From Desulfovibrio sp. (lineage in GTDB: Bacteria > Bacillota > Dethiobacteria > DTU022 > UBA8154): a stretch of DNA of 41,955 nt. The position numbers and the translations under genes were made by a program. Location of the stretch: positions 1-41,955 of the forward strand of contig JAGVAS010000151.1 of NCBI GenBank assembly GCA_020060185.1, given 5' to 3'. The first letter of the stretch is position 1. The number at the start of each line of letters is the position of its first letter. Shown piece by piece: positions 32,130 to 41,160 of this stretch. The notes beneath the pieces were generated by a model. The model ran no database searches, was not told the origin of the DNA, and saw only the letters and a list, made by a program, of their open reading frames with translations.

Positions 32130-32427
32130 TAGTATCCGAAGAAGGGGAGAGTAGGAGCAGGAAAAGCCTAAGTGAGCCGGGGCCAGTGCAAACCCGGCGC
32201 TGGAACTGCCCTGAAGCGCACCCCGGAGGCGAAAGCTGAAGCTGGAGGCAGGCCTTTCCTTTGATGAACGGGCTTTTCCCGGTGTGTAGGCTTATCCGGT
32301 TAGATCCGTTAACGTTATGCTGCTGGAATTCCTGCAGCAGCCTTGAGGAGGGCCCCTGAGGGGCCAAAAAAGGTGGTACCGCGAGAATGCCTCTCGTCCT
32401 TTTGGGAAGAGAGGCTCTCTTTATTTA
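32130..32427 (+). promoter_or_regulatory. Arginine T-box riboswitch (specifier CGC)
   Basis: The leader shows the T-box order: GAAGAAGGGGAGAGTAGGAG (with the AGTA bulge) near 32140-32158, the stem I distal loop GCCGGGGCCAGTGCAAACC, and the specifier region GAA-G-CGC-A at 32213-32220, so the codon is CGC (Arg). The conserved T-box sequence AGGTGGTACCGCG is at 32371-32383. A terminator follows: GCCTCTC (32389-32395) with GAGAGGC (32409-32415), extended by GAGA/TCTC, then TTTATTT. Uncharged tRNA-Arg would stabilise the antiterminator and switch on argC onward. The arginine operon downstream supports the assignment. Confidence 0.92.
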
Positions 32428-32441
32428 AGGAGGTTTGTTTG

Positions 32442-33479
32442 ATGCGCGTGGGGATCATTGGTGTTACAGGTTATACGGGAAGCGAGCTTCTAAGACTTTT
32501 ATTTTCGCACAGGGGCGTGGAGCTTACCTATGTCACCTCCCATTCTTTTACGGGAAAACCTTTGCCTGAAGTGCACCCTCACTACCTGGGCATCCTGGAA
32601 CCGGTCTGCCGCCCTTTTTCCGTAGGTGAGGCCGTGGAGAAAACAGACCTGGTTTTTTCCGCCCTGCCTCACGGGGAGTCCATGGAAGCGGTTCCCCTGT
32701 TACGTGAGGCGGGTTTAAAGGTCATCGATTTAAGTGCCGATTTCCGCCTGGCAGATGCCGATCTCTACCTGGAATGGTATAAAAAGGAACACAGTGCGCC
32801 CCCGTACCTGGGGCAGGCCGTGTACGGCCTGCCGGAACTTTACAGGGAGGAAATAAAAAAAGCTTCCCTGGTAGCTAACCCGGGCTGCTACCCGACCTCG
32901 GTTATCCTTGCCCTGGCCCCGCTGGCTGCCCGGGGAGTAGTGGACTGGGATACCCTGGTAGTCGACGCCAAGTCAGGGACTTCCGGGGCCGGCAGGGTTC
33001 CTTCACAGGTCCTGCATTTTCCCGAATGTGCGGAAAATTTTCGGGCTTACCGGGTTGCCGAGCACCAGCATACCCCGGAGATGGAGCAGGAATTAAGCAA
33101 ACTGGCGGGCCGGAAAGTGAGCTTTACCTTTGTGCCGCATTTACTTCCCATGATCAGGGGTATCCTCAGCACAATTTACACGGATTTGACCGTTAAAATG
33201 ACGGAGGAAGAAATCCGGGATATTTACCGGGAATTTTACAGGGGAGAAAAGTTTGTCAGGCTGTTACCGCCACCTTTACTGGTGGAGACAAGAAACGTTT
33301 ATGCCAGCAATTATTGTGATCTCTCCATCAAGTGGGATTCCCGTAAGAACAGGTTAATTGTTCTCTCTGCCCTGGATAACCTGGTTAAAGGAGCTGCCGG
33401 GCAGGCCGTGCAAAATATGAATCTTATGCTGGGCTTCAAGGAGGAAGAGGGACTGGAAATGGTTCCTTTAAGGCCTTGA
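32442..33479 (+). CDS. argC: N-acetyl-gamma-glutamyl-phosphate reductase
   Basis: ATG 32442 is chosen over an upstream frame start (32343) that would run through the T-box, because AAGGAGG precedes it and the family begins MRVGIIGVTGYTGSELLRLL. The 345-residue NADPH-dependent enzyme makes N-acetylglutamate semialdehyde, the third step of arginine synthesis. It shows the Rossmann loop (GVTGYTGSE), the catalytic Cys in VANPGCYPTS and the substrate segment HQHTPEMEQEL. It is the first gene of the arg operon and is controlled by the T-box. Confidence 0.97.
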   Translation: MRVGIIGVTGYTGSELLRLLFSHRGVELTYVTSHSFTGKPLPEVHPHYLGILEPVCRPFSVGEAVEKTDLVFSALPHGESMEAVPLLREAGLKVIDLSADFRLADADLYLEWYKKEHSAPPYLGQAVYGLPELYREEIKKASLVANPGCYPTSVILALAPLAARGVVDWDTLVVDAKSGTSGAGRVPSQVLHFPECAENFRAYRVAEHQHTPEMEQELSKLAGRKVSFTFVPHLLPMIRGILSTIYTDLTVKMTEEEIRDIYREFYRGEKFVRLLPPPLLVETRNVYASNYCDLSIKWDSRKNRLIVLSALDNLVKGAAGQAVQNMNLMLGFKEEEGLEMVPLRP

Positions 33480-33500
33480 TGCTTCCTGGAGGTAGGTAAA

Positions 33501-34718
33501 ATGAGCGCAATTGACGTAAAAATAATTGAAGAGGGAATTACTGCCGTTCCCGGGATTGAGGCTGCCGGGGTACACTGCGGCATAAAGAAAAATGGAGATA
33601 AGGATCTGGCCCTCATCTACAGCAAAAAACCTGCTGTAGCTGCAGGGGTGTTCACCACGAACAAGTTCAAGGCGCCTCCTTTACTGGTTACAGAGCAACA
33701 CATTGCTAACCCTATTCGGGCTATTGTTATTAACAGCGGTATCGCCAATGCCTGTACCGGTGACCAGGGTATGAGGGATGCCCTGGAGATGGCGGAAATT
33801 GCGGCCGAAAAACTGGGAATTGAAAAGGAAGAAGTCCTGGTGGCTTCAACCGGGGTAATCGGCTTTTACCTGCCCATGAAGGAACTCTCCCTCGGTATTG
33901 AAGAAGCTGGGGGGAAGCTTTCTCCAGGAGGGGGAAAAGAGGCGGCCCTGGCGATTATGACTACCGACACGGTCAGTAAGGAAAGCGCCTGCCGGGTGAA
34001 TGTTGAAGGGGGTGATATCTCCTTTACTATTGCCGGGATGGCCAAGGGCTCCGGCATGATTTGCCCTGACATGGCTACGATGCTTGCTTTTATCGCTACC
34101 GATGTAAAAATTGAAAGGGAAACCCTGCAAAAAGCCCTGGTGAAGGCTGTAGCCCATTCTTTTAACCTGGTTACAGTAGACGGTGACACCTCTACCAATG
34201 ATATGGTCATCCTTCTCTCCAACGGAACGGCCGGTGTGGAAGTAACAGAAGATGGCCCCCTGTGGGAAACTTTTAATAAGGCTTTGCTTTACATTTGCCG
34301 GGACCTGGCTTACAAAGTCGTTGCTGACGGTGAAGGGGCCACCAAGGTAATAAAACTTACGGTCAAGGGCGCTCCTGATTACGATACGGGGCGAAAGCTG
34401 GCCCGGGCTATACTGAACTCCTCTCTGGTAAAAACGGCTTTTTTCGGAGAGGACGCCAACTGGGGACGCATAATCACGGCGATGGGCTATACAGATGTCG
34501 AGTTTTATCCGGAACGAGTGGATATTTTTCTCGACCGGGTGCAGGTAACTGCCTCCGGTAAAGGCCTGCTTTTTGACGAGCTTCAGGCCAAAGGTGTTTT
34601 AATGCAGGCAGAGATCCCCGTGGTGGTCGACCTGAACATGGGTCCGGAGGAGGTAACTGCCTGGGGATGTGATCTCAGCTATGAGTATGTTAAAATAAAC
34701 AGCGCTTACAGGAGTTAA
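33501..34718 (+). CDS. argJ: Glutamate/ornithine N-acetyltransferase
   Basis: This is a 405-residue ArgJ. It transfers acetyl from N-acetylornithine to glutamate (the cyclic pathway) and often also uses acetyl-CoA. The self-cleavage site is present in GMICPDMATMLAFIATDV: cutting before the Thr makes the alpha and beta subunits and frees the nucleophile. Other family stretches are GVFTTNKFKAPPLLVTE, SGIANACTG, FNLVTVDGDTSTND and FFGEDANWGRI. It lies 21 bases after argC with GGAGGT before the ATG. No separate argA or argE is in the operon, which fits a recycling role. Confidence 0.97.
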   Translation: MSAIDVKIIEEGITAVPGIEAAGVHCGIKKNGDKDLALIYSKKPAVAAGVFTTNKFKAPPLLVTEQHIANPIRAIVINSGIANACTGDQGMRDALEMAEIAAEKLGIEKEEVLVASTGVIGFYLPMKELSLGIEEAGGKLSPGGGKEAALAIMTTDTVSKESACRVNVEGGDISFTIAGMAKGSGMICPDMATMLAFIATDVKIERETLQKALVKAVAHSFNLVTVDGDTSTNDMVILLSNGTAGVEVTEDGPLWETFNKALLYICRDLAYKVVADGEGATKVIKLTVKGAPDYDTGRKLARAILNSSLVKTAFFGEDANWGRIITAMGYTDVEFYPERVDIFLDRVQVTASGKGLLFDELQAKGVLMQAEIPVVVDLNMGPEEVTAWGCDLSYEYVKINSAYRS

Positions 34719-34734
34719 AAGGAAGGTGACGCTT

Positions 34735-35631
34735 ATGGAAAAATCTATGGAGGCGCTCATCGCCAAGGCCGGGGTTTTAATTGAGGCGCTGCCTTATATC
34801 CGCAACTTTACCGGTAAGACTTTTGTGATCAAGTATGGCGGGCAGGCGATGATCAGCGATGAGCTTAAAAATTCGGTGGCCCAGGACATAGTTTTACTGA
34901 AGTTTATCGGCATAAATCCCATTGTCGTGCACGGCGGAGGCAAGGAAATAACGGCGCTCATGGAGAAAACGGGGAAAAAGGCCCGCTTTGTCGGCGGCCT
35001 GAGGGTCACCGACAAGGAGACCATGGAAGTGGTTGAAATGGTGCTGGTGGGAAAAGTGAACAAGGAGATCGTCACTTTGCTTAACCGGCACGGGGGTAAA
35101 GCGGTGGGGCTTAGCGGTAAAGACAGCAATCTTCTTGTCTGCCGGAAAAGATCTCCCTTCCAGGTGGTCGTGGACGGGAAGGAACAATATGTAGACCTGG
35201 GCTATGTTGGGGATGTGGTGGTAGTAAGCCCCGAGGTAATACATACTCTCAGCCAGAACGGATATATACCTGTAATATCCTCTATCGGCGTCAGCCCGGA
35301 AGGAGAAGGGCTGAATATAAATGCCGATCACGTGGCAGGAGAACTTGCCGCAGCACTGGGGGCGGAGAAATTAATTATCCTGACCGATGTGGAAGGCATC
35401 CTGGCCGACCCGGGAGATAACGGCTCGCTCATCTCTTCCCTCCATCGCCAGAAAGCCCGGGAGATGATTATTTCCGGGGAAATATCTGCCGGGATGATTC
35501 CCAAGGTGGAAGCCTGTGTCAGGGCCCTGAACAATAATGTATCCCGAACCCATATTATCGATGGCCGGCTTAGCCACTCCATGCTCCTGGAAATTTTCAC
35601 GGATAAAGGTATCGGCACAATGGTTGTTTAA
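34735..35631 (+). CDS. argB: Acetylglutamate kinase
   Basis: ATG 34735 follows AAGGAAGGTG by six bases and is preferred to GTG 34726, which is part of that site. The 298-residue kinase phosphorylates N-acetylglutamate. Visible motifs are KYGGQAM (phosphate-binding Lys), VVHGGGKEI (Gly-rich loop), GKDSNLLVC, NINADHVAGELAAAL and KLIILTDVEGI. The extended N-terminal helix (MEALIAKAGVLIEALPYIRNF) is the form usually associated with arginine-inhibited hexameric enzymes, so feedback control is likely. It is spaced 16 bases from argJ. Confidence 0.96.
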   Translation: MEKSMEALIAKAGVLIEALPYIRNFTGKTFVIKYGGQAMISDELKNSVAQDIVLLKFIGINPIVVHGGGKEITALMEKTGKKARFVGGLRVTDKETMEVVEMVLVGKVNKEIVTLLNRHGGKAVGLSGKDSNLLVCRKRSPFQVVVDGKEQYVDLGYVGDVVVVSPEVIHTLSQNGYIPVISSIGVSPEGEGLNINADHVAGELAAALGAEKLIILTDVEGILADPGDNGSLISSLHRQKAREMIISGEISAGMIPKVEACVRALNNNVSRTHIIDGRLSHSMLLEIFTDKGIGTMVV

Positions 35632-35688
35632 TATAAGAATGAGGTGGTGCAAGTTGGTGCATACCTAAAACGGTAAAGGGGGGGGAAA

Positions 35689-36891
35689 ATGTTAAAGGAA
35701 GAGGAGAAGCGTTTTATTATCAATACCTATAACCGCCAGCCGGACTTTACTCTGCTTATTACCAGGGGGAAGGGGACGCTGGTCTGGGATGAGAACGGGA
35801 AAGCATACCTGGATTTTGTCGGGGGGTTGGCTGTAAATGCCCTCGGTCATGCCTGCCCGCATGTCATTAAAGCTGCCTGGGAGCAGATGAACAAAGTTAT
35901 TCATACCTCCAATTTATATTACAGCGAACCCCAGGTTAAGCTGGCCAGATGCCTCACGGAAAATTCTGTAGCAGACAGGGTCTTTTTCTGCAATAGCGGG
36001 GCAGAGGCCAACGAAGCTGCGATTAAACTGGCCCGTAAATACAGCAAATTGCATCTTAACGCCGATAAATTTGAAATTATAACCGCTTTAAATTCTTTTC
36101 ATGGGCGCACCCTGGCAACCATTACGGCCACGGGCCAGGAGAAATTTCAAAAAGGTTTTGAACCTCTTGTCCCCGGTTTCCGTTATGCCCGTTTTAACGA
36201 CCTGGATTCTTTCGAGTCCCAGCTTAACGACTTCACCTGCGCCATCATGGTTGAGCCCGTGCAGGGAGAAGGGGGAGTCCATGTTGCTGCAGCGGATTTC
36301 CTGGTGGGGCTGCGGCGTCTATGCGACGAAAACCGGCTTTTGCTTATTTTTGACGAGGTGCAGTGTGGAACGGGGCGGACCGGCAGGCTCTTTGCCTATG
36401 AACATTATGAAGTTTTGCCTGATATTTTTACCCTGGCCAAAGCGCTGGGAGGGGGTTTCCCTATCGGGGCGATGCTTTGCCGTGAAAAAGTGGCTTCAGG
36501 TTTTTCACCCGGGGACCACGCTTCCACTTTTGGGGGCAACCCTGTTGCCTGTGCCGCAGCCTTTGCTGTAATGGAGGAAATTTTACAGGAGGGTTTTCTG
36601 GAGGATGTTACGGATAAGGGTATTTATTTCCAGGAGAAGCTTCAACTCCTTAAAGGAAAATTTCCCGGTGTTATTTCAGAGATCAGGGGAAAAGGCCTGA
36701 TGATCGGGATGGAGCTGCAGGAAAAAGGTCAGGCAGTACAGCGTTCCTGCCAGGAGAAAGGACTGCTTGTTAATTGCATCGGTGACAGGATTTTACGCTT
36801 TCTCCCCCCCTTGAATGTAAGCCGGGGAGAACTGGATTCGGCCCTGGAAGTGTTACAAAATACATTTACGGAGGTGTTTGGCGGTGAATAG
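35689..36891 (+). CDS. argD: Acetylornithine aminotransferase
   Basis: This is a 400-residue PLP enzyme of the class III family that makes N-acetylornithine from the semialdehyde and glutamate. It shows FCNSGAEANEAAIKLAR, SFHGRTLATITATGQ, LIFDEVQCGTGRTG and AKALGGGFPIGAM with the Schiff-base Lys. It is shorter than the other class III enzyme in the window (16232-17629) and matches the usual ArgD length. GGGGGG precedes the ATG. Its 3' end overlaps argF by eight bases. Confidence 0.95.
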   Translation: MLKEEEKRFIINTYNRQPDFTLLITRGKGTLVWDENGKAYLDFVGGLAVNALGHACPHVIKAAWEQMNKVIHTSNLYYSEPQVKLARCLTENSVADRVFFCNSGAEANEAAIKLARKYSKLHLNADKFEIITALNSFHGRTLATITATGQEKFQKGFEPLVPGFRYARFNDLDSFESQLNDFTCAIMVEPVQGEGGVHVAAADFLVGLRRLCDENRLLLIFDEVQCGTGRTGRLFAYEHYEVLPDIFTLAKALGGGFPIGAMLCREKVASGFSPGDHASTFGGNPVACAAAFAVMEEILQEGFLEDVTDKGIYFQEKLQLLKGKFPGVISEIRGKGLMIGMELQEKGQAVQRSCQEKGLLVNCIGDRILRFLPPLNVSRGELDSALEVLQNTFTEVFGGE

Positions 36892-37837
36892 TCTGCGCGG
36901 CAGGCATTTTTTATCCCTGCAGGATTTTACCTCGACGGAAATCGCGGCTCTGCTACATTTTGCCGGGGAACTTAAGCAGCGGCAAAAAAAAGGCCAACCC
37001 CACCCTTTGCTGGCCGGTAAAACGCTGGGAATGATTTTCCAGAAACCTTCCACGAGAACCAGGGTGTCCTTTGAGGTGGGCATGTGGCAGCTGGGAGGGT
37101 ATGCTCTCTTTTTGAGCATCCAGGAACTGCAGATGGGCAGGGGGGAACCCATCAAAGACACTGCCGCCGTCCTCTCACGCTACGTAGACGGAATCATGAT
37201 CCGCACCTTTAACCATAATGAAGTGGAGGAGCTGGCTTCTTATGCATCTGTTCCCGTCATAAACGGCCTCACGGACCTGCTGCATCCCTGCCAGGCCCTT
37301 GCCGATCTGCTTACTGTTAAAGAAAGACTGGGGAAGCTGGCCGGGCTGAAACTTGCTTATACCGGCGATGGAAATAACGTGGCGCACTCACTGCTGCTGG
37401 GGTGTTCCAAAATGGGTATGAATATTGCCGTAGCGGGGCCCGAAAAATACTGGCCTCTCCCGGAAATAGTGTCAAAAGCAAAGGAGAATGCCCTGGACAG
37501 CGGGTGCAGCGTAGTGATTACTGAAGACCCCCTGGAAGCCGTGAAAGATGCCGATGTGATTTATACAGATGTCTGGGCCAGCATGGGAAAGGAAGCAGAA
37601 AAAAAGGAGAGAAAGAAAATTTTTGCTCCCTACCAGGTCAACGACAACCTGGTTAAAGCGGCCAGGCCCGGGGCGCTGGTAATGCACTGCCTGCCCGCTT
37701 ACAGGGGTGAAGAGATAACTACCGAGGTTCTGGAAGGAGAGCAGTCTGTAGTCCTGGACCAGGCCGAAAACCGCCTCCATGCCCAGAAATCCCTCATGGC
37801 CTTACTGATGGGAGATGAGCCCAAAATCAGAGTCTAA
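36884..37837 (+). CDS. argF: Ornithine carbamoyltransferase
   Basis: GTG 36884 follows GGAGGTG by seven bases; a TTG at 36878 is closer to the site than usual. The 317-residue enzyme joins carbamoyl phosphate and ornithine to citrulline. The carbamoyl-phosphate loop is KPSTRTRVSFE, with the HPCQALADL and MHCLPAYRGEEI motifs. The Cys-Leu-Pro segment marks the ornithine site. It overlaps argD and is translationally coupled. No carbamoyl phosphate synthase genes are in this operon. After argF the operon is interrupted by repeat copy C. Confidence 0.96.
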   Translation: MNSLRGRHFLSLQDFTSTEIAALLHFAGELKQRQKKGQPHPLLAGKTLGMIFQKPSTRTRVSFEVGMWQLGGYALFLSIQELQMGRGEPIKDTAAVLSRYVDGIMIRTFNHNEVEELASYASVPVINGLTDLLHPCQALADLLTVKERLGKLAGLKLAYTGDGNNVAHSLLLGCSKMGMNIAVAGPEKYWPLPEIVSKAKENALDSGCSVVITEDPLEAVKDADVIYTDVWASMGKEAEKKERKKIFAPYQVNDNLVKAARPGALVMHCLPAYRGEEITTEVLEGEQSVVLDQAENRLHAQKSLMALLMGDEPKIRV

Positions 37838-37901
37838 TTACTATAACCTATCGTTTACAATAATGGATGAAAATGATCTTGATAGAAACCGTATTATGAT
37901 C

Positions 37902-38007
37902 GGGGACATTCCCCGACGCTTCACCTCTTAGGTAAGGGGACGCACCTCTTTTCTAAGGTGACGGGACACACCTCTTGCAGAGGAATGTCCCCATGGAATG
38001 TCCCCAT
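37902..38007. repeat. REP-like repeat cluster nested in copy C
   Basis: GGGGACATTCCCC (37902-37914) can pair with GGAATGTCCCCAT, which occurs twice in tandem (37982-37994 and 37995-38007). Between them CACCTCTT occurs three times, twice after GGGAC(G/A)CA. The theme resembles REP sequences moved by IS200-like RAYT transposases, but no such gene is in the window. Confidence 0.6.
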
Positions 38008-38170
38008 ACCTTATTAAGGTGGCGCAAGGCTGTGGCGAGCGACATGTGCATGAGCAGCAAACAGGTTCAGCGATGCGACGGCTTGAGATAGCCCGGCGGA
38101 CATGGAAGTCCGCCGCCGGACAGCGCGAAAAACATGACCGGGGTTTAGATCCCGCCATTGTTCCACAGAT

Positions 38171-38378
38171 GCAGCGTTTTGCTGTTGGTGGAGCGACTTG
38201 TGAAGCGAAGCTAAAAGCTCACGTTGAAGCGAAGGTTGGAGATGGCCCTGCCGGCATGGAAGCCGGCAGCCAGGAGGTGAGTAGGATGTGAACTCTCCTG
38301 GGAAGGTCATCGGAAGCCTGAGCTGAAACGTAGAGCTTTCAGAGCGGAACTTGGAGCTCCGCCAACAGCAAAAGCTGC
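38171..38378 (+). ncRNA. Candidate mobile structured RNA (possibly HEARO/omega-RNA-like)
   Basis: The 5' arm (38171-38194, GCAGCGTTTTGCTGTTGGTGGAGC) pairs almost perfectly with 38356-38378 (GCTCCGCCAACAGC, then AAAAGCTGC), with one bulge and one G-U. It encloses at least three hairpins: GCCGGC-ATGGAA-GCCGGC (38251-38268), AGGAG...CTCCT (38272-38299) and GAGC...GCTC nearby. Copy A keeps the inner hairpins despite base changes. Size, structure, dispersal and lack of an ORF suggest a mobile noncoding RNA. Likeness to HEARO RNAs, the guide RNAs of IscB elements, is my impression only. Confidence 0.5.
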
Positions 38379-38405
38379 GCTATTCTAATTACGCTATTCT
38401 AATTA
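38378..38405. repeat. Exact 14-base tandem duplication
   Basis: CGCTATTCTAATTA occurs twice back to back (38378-38391, 38392-38405) at the right end of copy C, 20 bases before argG. It may be a slippage product or the trace of insertion. Confidence 0.9.
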
Positions 38406-38424
38406 GAGGAAAGGGTGACAATAA

Positions 38425-39648
38425 ATGTCCAAGGTGGTCTTAGCCTATTCGGGAGGACTGGATACCTCCATTATCTTAAAATGGCTCCAAGAGGAGTATG
38501 GTTATGAAGTGATTGCCTTTGCAGCTGACGTGGGGCAGGGCCCCGGCGAGCTGGAAGGGCTGGAAGAAAAAGCCCTGGCCACAGGTGCCTCCAAGGTTTA
38601 TATCCAGGATCTCAGGAAAGAGTTTGTGGAAGAATTTGCCTTTCCCATGCTTAAATCAGGAGCTTACTATGAAAGGAAATATCTCCTGGGTACCGCTATT
38701 GCCAGGCCCCTTATTGCCCGCGCCATGGTCCGGGTTGCCCTGGAAGAAGGAGCCGGAGCTGTTGCTCACGGGGCTACGGGAAAAGGCAATGACCAGGTGC
38801 GCTTTGAGCTGACCGTAAAAGCCCTGGCCCCGCAGTTAAAAATTATCGCTCCCTGGCGGAGCTGGAAAATCCGCTCGCGCCGGGATGCCATAGAGTATGC
38901 CCGGAAATACAACATCCCCGTCCCTGTTACAGTGGAAAAACCTTACAGCATGGACCGCAACCTCTGGCATATAAGCTACGAGGGAGGCATCCTGGAAGAT
39001 CCCGCCCGGGAACCCCTGGAAGATATGTTTTTGTTGACCCGTTCGCCCGAGCAGGCACCAGACAGGCCTGCTATAGTTGAAATTTCCTTTGAAAAAGGGA
39101 TACCCGTAGCTTTAAATGGTACACCCACGGACAGCGTGACCCTCCTTGAATCTCTCAACCGGATTGCCGGCGAGAATGCCATTGGGAGGGTCGACATAGT
39201 AGAAAACCGCCTGGTGGGAATGAAATCCAGGGGCGTTTATGAAACCCCGGGGGGGACGCTGCTTTACTTTGCCCACAGGGAACTGGAACAGCTGACACTG
39301 GACAGGGAGACAATGCGTTACAAGGAAGCGGTGGCCATCAAATACGGTGAGATTATTTACTACGGACTCTGGTATTCTCCCCTGCGCAAGGCCCTCGATG
39401 CCTTTATCCAGAGCACCCAGGAAAATGTAACGGGGGCTATACAGTTAAAACTTTACAAGGGAAACATAAGCGTTGTAAGCCGGCGTTCGCCCTGCTCCCT
39501 CTACCATCCCGACCTGGCCACCTTTGAAGAAGATGAACTCTACAACCAGGCTGATGCCGGTGGGTTTATCAACCTTTTCGGCCTCCCCCTGCAAGTAGAA
39601 GGGTTGTTGAGGGGAACATGGAAAAATGAGGTGGAAAGAAAAAAGTGA
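38425..39648 (+). CDS. argG: Argininosuccinate synthase
   Basis: This 407-residue enzyme joins citrulline and aspartate using ATP. The N-terminal ATP-pyrophosphatase loop is [10 protein letters not shown]. Other family stretches are [43 protein letters not shown] and [10 protein letters not shown]. Its length is normal. AGAGGAAAGGGTGA precedes the ATG. It lies after repeat copy C, 587 bases from argF, so it may have its own start of transcription there. It overlaps argH by four bases. Confidence 0.97.
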   Translation: MSKVVLAYSGGLDTSIILKWLQEEYGYEVIAFAADVGQGPGELEGLEEKALATGASKVYIQDLRKEFVEEFAFPMLKSGAYYERKYLLGTAIARPLIARAMVRVALEEGAGAVAHGATGKGNDQVRFELTVKALAPQLKIIAPWRSWKIRSRRDAIEYARKYNIPVPVTVEKPYSMDRNLWHISYEGGILEDPAREPLEDMFLLTRSPEQAPDRPAIVEISFEKGIPVALNGTPTDSVTLLESLNRIAGENAIGRVDIVENRLVGMKSRGVYETPGGTLLYFAHRELEQLTLDRETMRYKEAVAIKYGEIIYYGLWYSPLRKALDAFIQSTQENVTGAIQLKLYKGNISVVSRRSPCSLYHPDLATFEEDELYNQADAGGFINLFGLPLQVEGLLRGTWKNEVERKK

Positions 39649-41069
39649 ACGGGAAAGATAAAAATAACAACCAGGATAAGCCCTGGGGAGGAAGATTCAA
39701 GGAAGACCTGGACAAAAGGGTGGAAGCTTTTACCGCTTCCCTCCCCTTTGACCGCCGCCTGGCGGCGGAGGACATCGTGGGAAGCATGGCCCATGGCCGG
39801 ATGCTGTTGAAGACCGGTATTATTGCACCCCGTGAAGGCGAGATGATTCTTAAAGGGCTGCAGGAAATCGGTGAGGAAATTTCCCGGGGGGAGTTTCCCT
39901 ATGATCTTTCCCTTGAAGATATTCATATGAATATAGAGAAGAGGCTGATTGATAAAATCGGCTCTACGGGAGGGAAGCTGCACACGGCCCGCAGCCGCAA
40001 CGACCAGGTGGCGCTGGATATGCACCTTTATGTCAAAAGGGAGCTCCGGGAAGTTGAAAAACTGATAGCTGAACTCCAGGAGGTTATCCTGGATATGGCG
40101 CACGAAAACCTGGAGGTGATTGTTCCCGGCTACACCCACCTGCAGAGAGCTCAGCCCGTTCTGCTTTCCCATCACCTGATGGCCTATTTCTGGATGCTGC
40201 AGAGAGACAGGGAACGTTTTCTCGACGCTTATAAAAGGGCGGATCTTATGCCCCTTGGAGCCGGGGCGCTTAGCGGAACAAGTTTTCCCATCGACAGGGA
40301 AGAGGTGGCCCGTGAACTCGGTTTCAGTGCTCTATATGAAAACAGTATGGATGCTGTAAGTGACCGTGACTTTGTCCTGGAGTTCCTGAGCTGTTCCTGC
40401 CTTCTTTTAATGCACCTGAGCCGTTTAAGTGAGGAGCTGGTCTTGTGGTCCTCGCATGAATTCTCCTTCCTGGAGCTCGGTGACGCCTTTACGACAGGCA
40501 GCAGTATGATGCCCCAGAAAAAAAATCCCGACGTGCCTGAGCTTGTCCGTGCCAAAACAGGCCGTGTTTACGGGAACCTGATGGCCCTTTTAACCGTGTT
40601 CAAGGGGTTGCCCCTGACCTATAACAAGGATATGCAGGAAGACAAGGAACCCTTATTTGATTCCGTGGATACGGTAAAAAATGTCCTGAACCTTTATGTG
40701 CAGCTTTTAAAAAGCATTGAAGTATGCAGGGAAAAGATTTCCTCGGCTTTACAGGACGACTTTTCCACGGCTACGGAACTGGCCGATTATCTGGCCTGCA
40801 AAGGCGTCTCCTTCAGGGAAGCCCATCATGTTATAGGACGGCTGGTACGGCACTGCCTCGATGAAGGAAAGCTGTTAAAAGATTTATCCTCCGGGGAGCT
40901 TACGGCCTTTCACCCCCTGTTGGGCTCTGTGGAGGCCCTGGCCAGGCTCAGTCCCGGTGAAGCTGTAAAGGCCAAAAAATGCCGCGGGGGAACGGCTCCG
41001 GAAGCTGTAAAGAAGCAGCTCCAGGCGGCCAGGGAAGCATTAAATAAAGCTTTGTTTGAAAAGCGGTAA
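39645..41069 (+). CDS. argH: Argininosuccinate lyase
   Basis: GTG 39645 overlaps the argG stop (GTGA). The 474-residue enzyme splits argininosuccinate into arginine and fumarate, the last step of the pathway. Signatures are [10 protein letters not shown] at the start, [24 protein letters not shown] and [18 protein letters not shown] with the catalytic Ser in the flexible loop. The length is slightly above the usual 460, because of a charged, Asn-rich N-terminal tail. No clear terminator follows. Confidence 0.97.
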   Translation: MNGKDKNNNQDKPWGGRFKEDLDKRVEAFTASLPFDRRLAAEDIVGSMAHGRMLLKTGIIAPREGEMILKGLQEIGEEISRGEFPYDLSLEDIHMNIEKRLIDKIGSTGGKLHTARSRNDQVALDMHLYVKRELREVEKLIAELQEVILDMAHENLEVIVPGYTHLQRAQPVLLSHHLMAYFWMLQRDRERFLDAYKRADLMPLGAGALSGTSFPIDREEVARELGFSALYENSMDAVSDRDFVLEFLSCSCLLLMHLSRLSEELVLWSSHEFSFLELGDAFTTGSSMMPQKKNPDVPELVRAKTGRVYGNLMALLTVFKGLPLTYNKDMQEDKEPLFDSVDTVKNVLNLYVQLLKSIEVCREKISSALQDDFSTATELADYLACKGVSFREAHHVIGRLVRHCLDEGKLLKDLSSGELTAFHPLLGSVEALARLSPGEAVKAKKCRGGTAPEAVKKQLQAAREALNKALFEKR

Positions 41070-41160
41070 AAACGGTGCTGCCGAGGAGAATTGACTGTTT
41101 TTCAGCTCCAGGACGGATAAAATTTTATCTGTTATCCCGGGATAGCGTTAAGAAGCTTTG

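Larger units (their letters stand above)
37855..38405 (+). repeat. Dispersed structured repeat, copy C (long form) between argF and argG
   Basis: This fills the argF-argG gap. It begins with ACAATAATGGATGAAAATGA (as in copy B), contains a REP-like insert (37902-38007), a hairpin GGCGGAC-ATGGAA-GTCCGCC (near 38094-38113), and then the core 38130-38378. The core 3' part matches copy A and its 5' part matches copy B. It has no ORF. Its position inside an operon means it must be transcribed with, or tolerated by, the arg genes. Confidence 0.8.

Noticed and set aside
37998-38310. Overlapping frames on both strands in repeat copy C
   Set aside because: Both are low-complexity, have no ribosome sites and cover strong RNA stems; the other copies do not preserve them.
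38171-38378. Group II intron remnant as an explanation of the repeat family
   Set aside because: No domain V-like AGC/GNRA-type hairpin at the 3' end and no reverse transcriptase fragment were seen.
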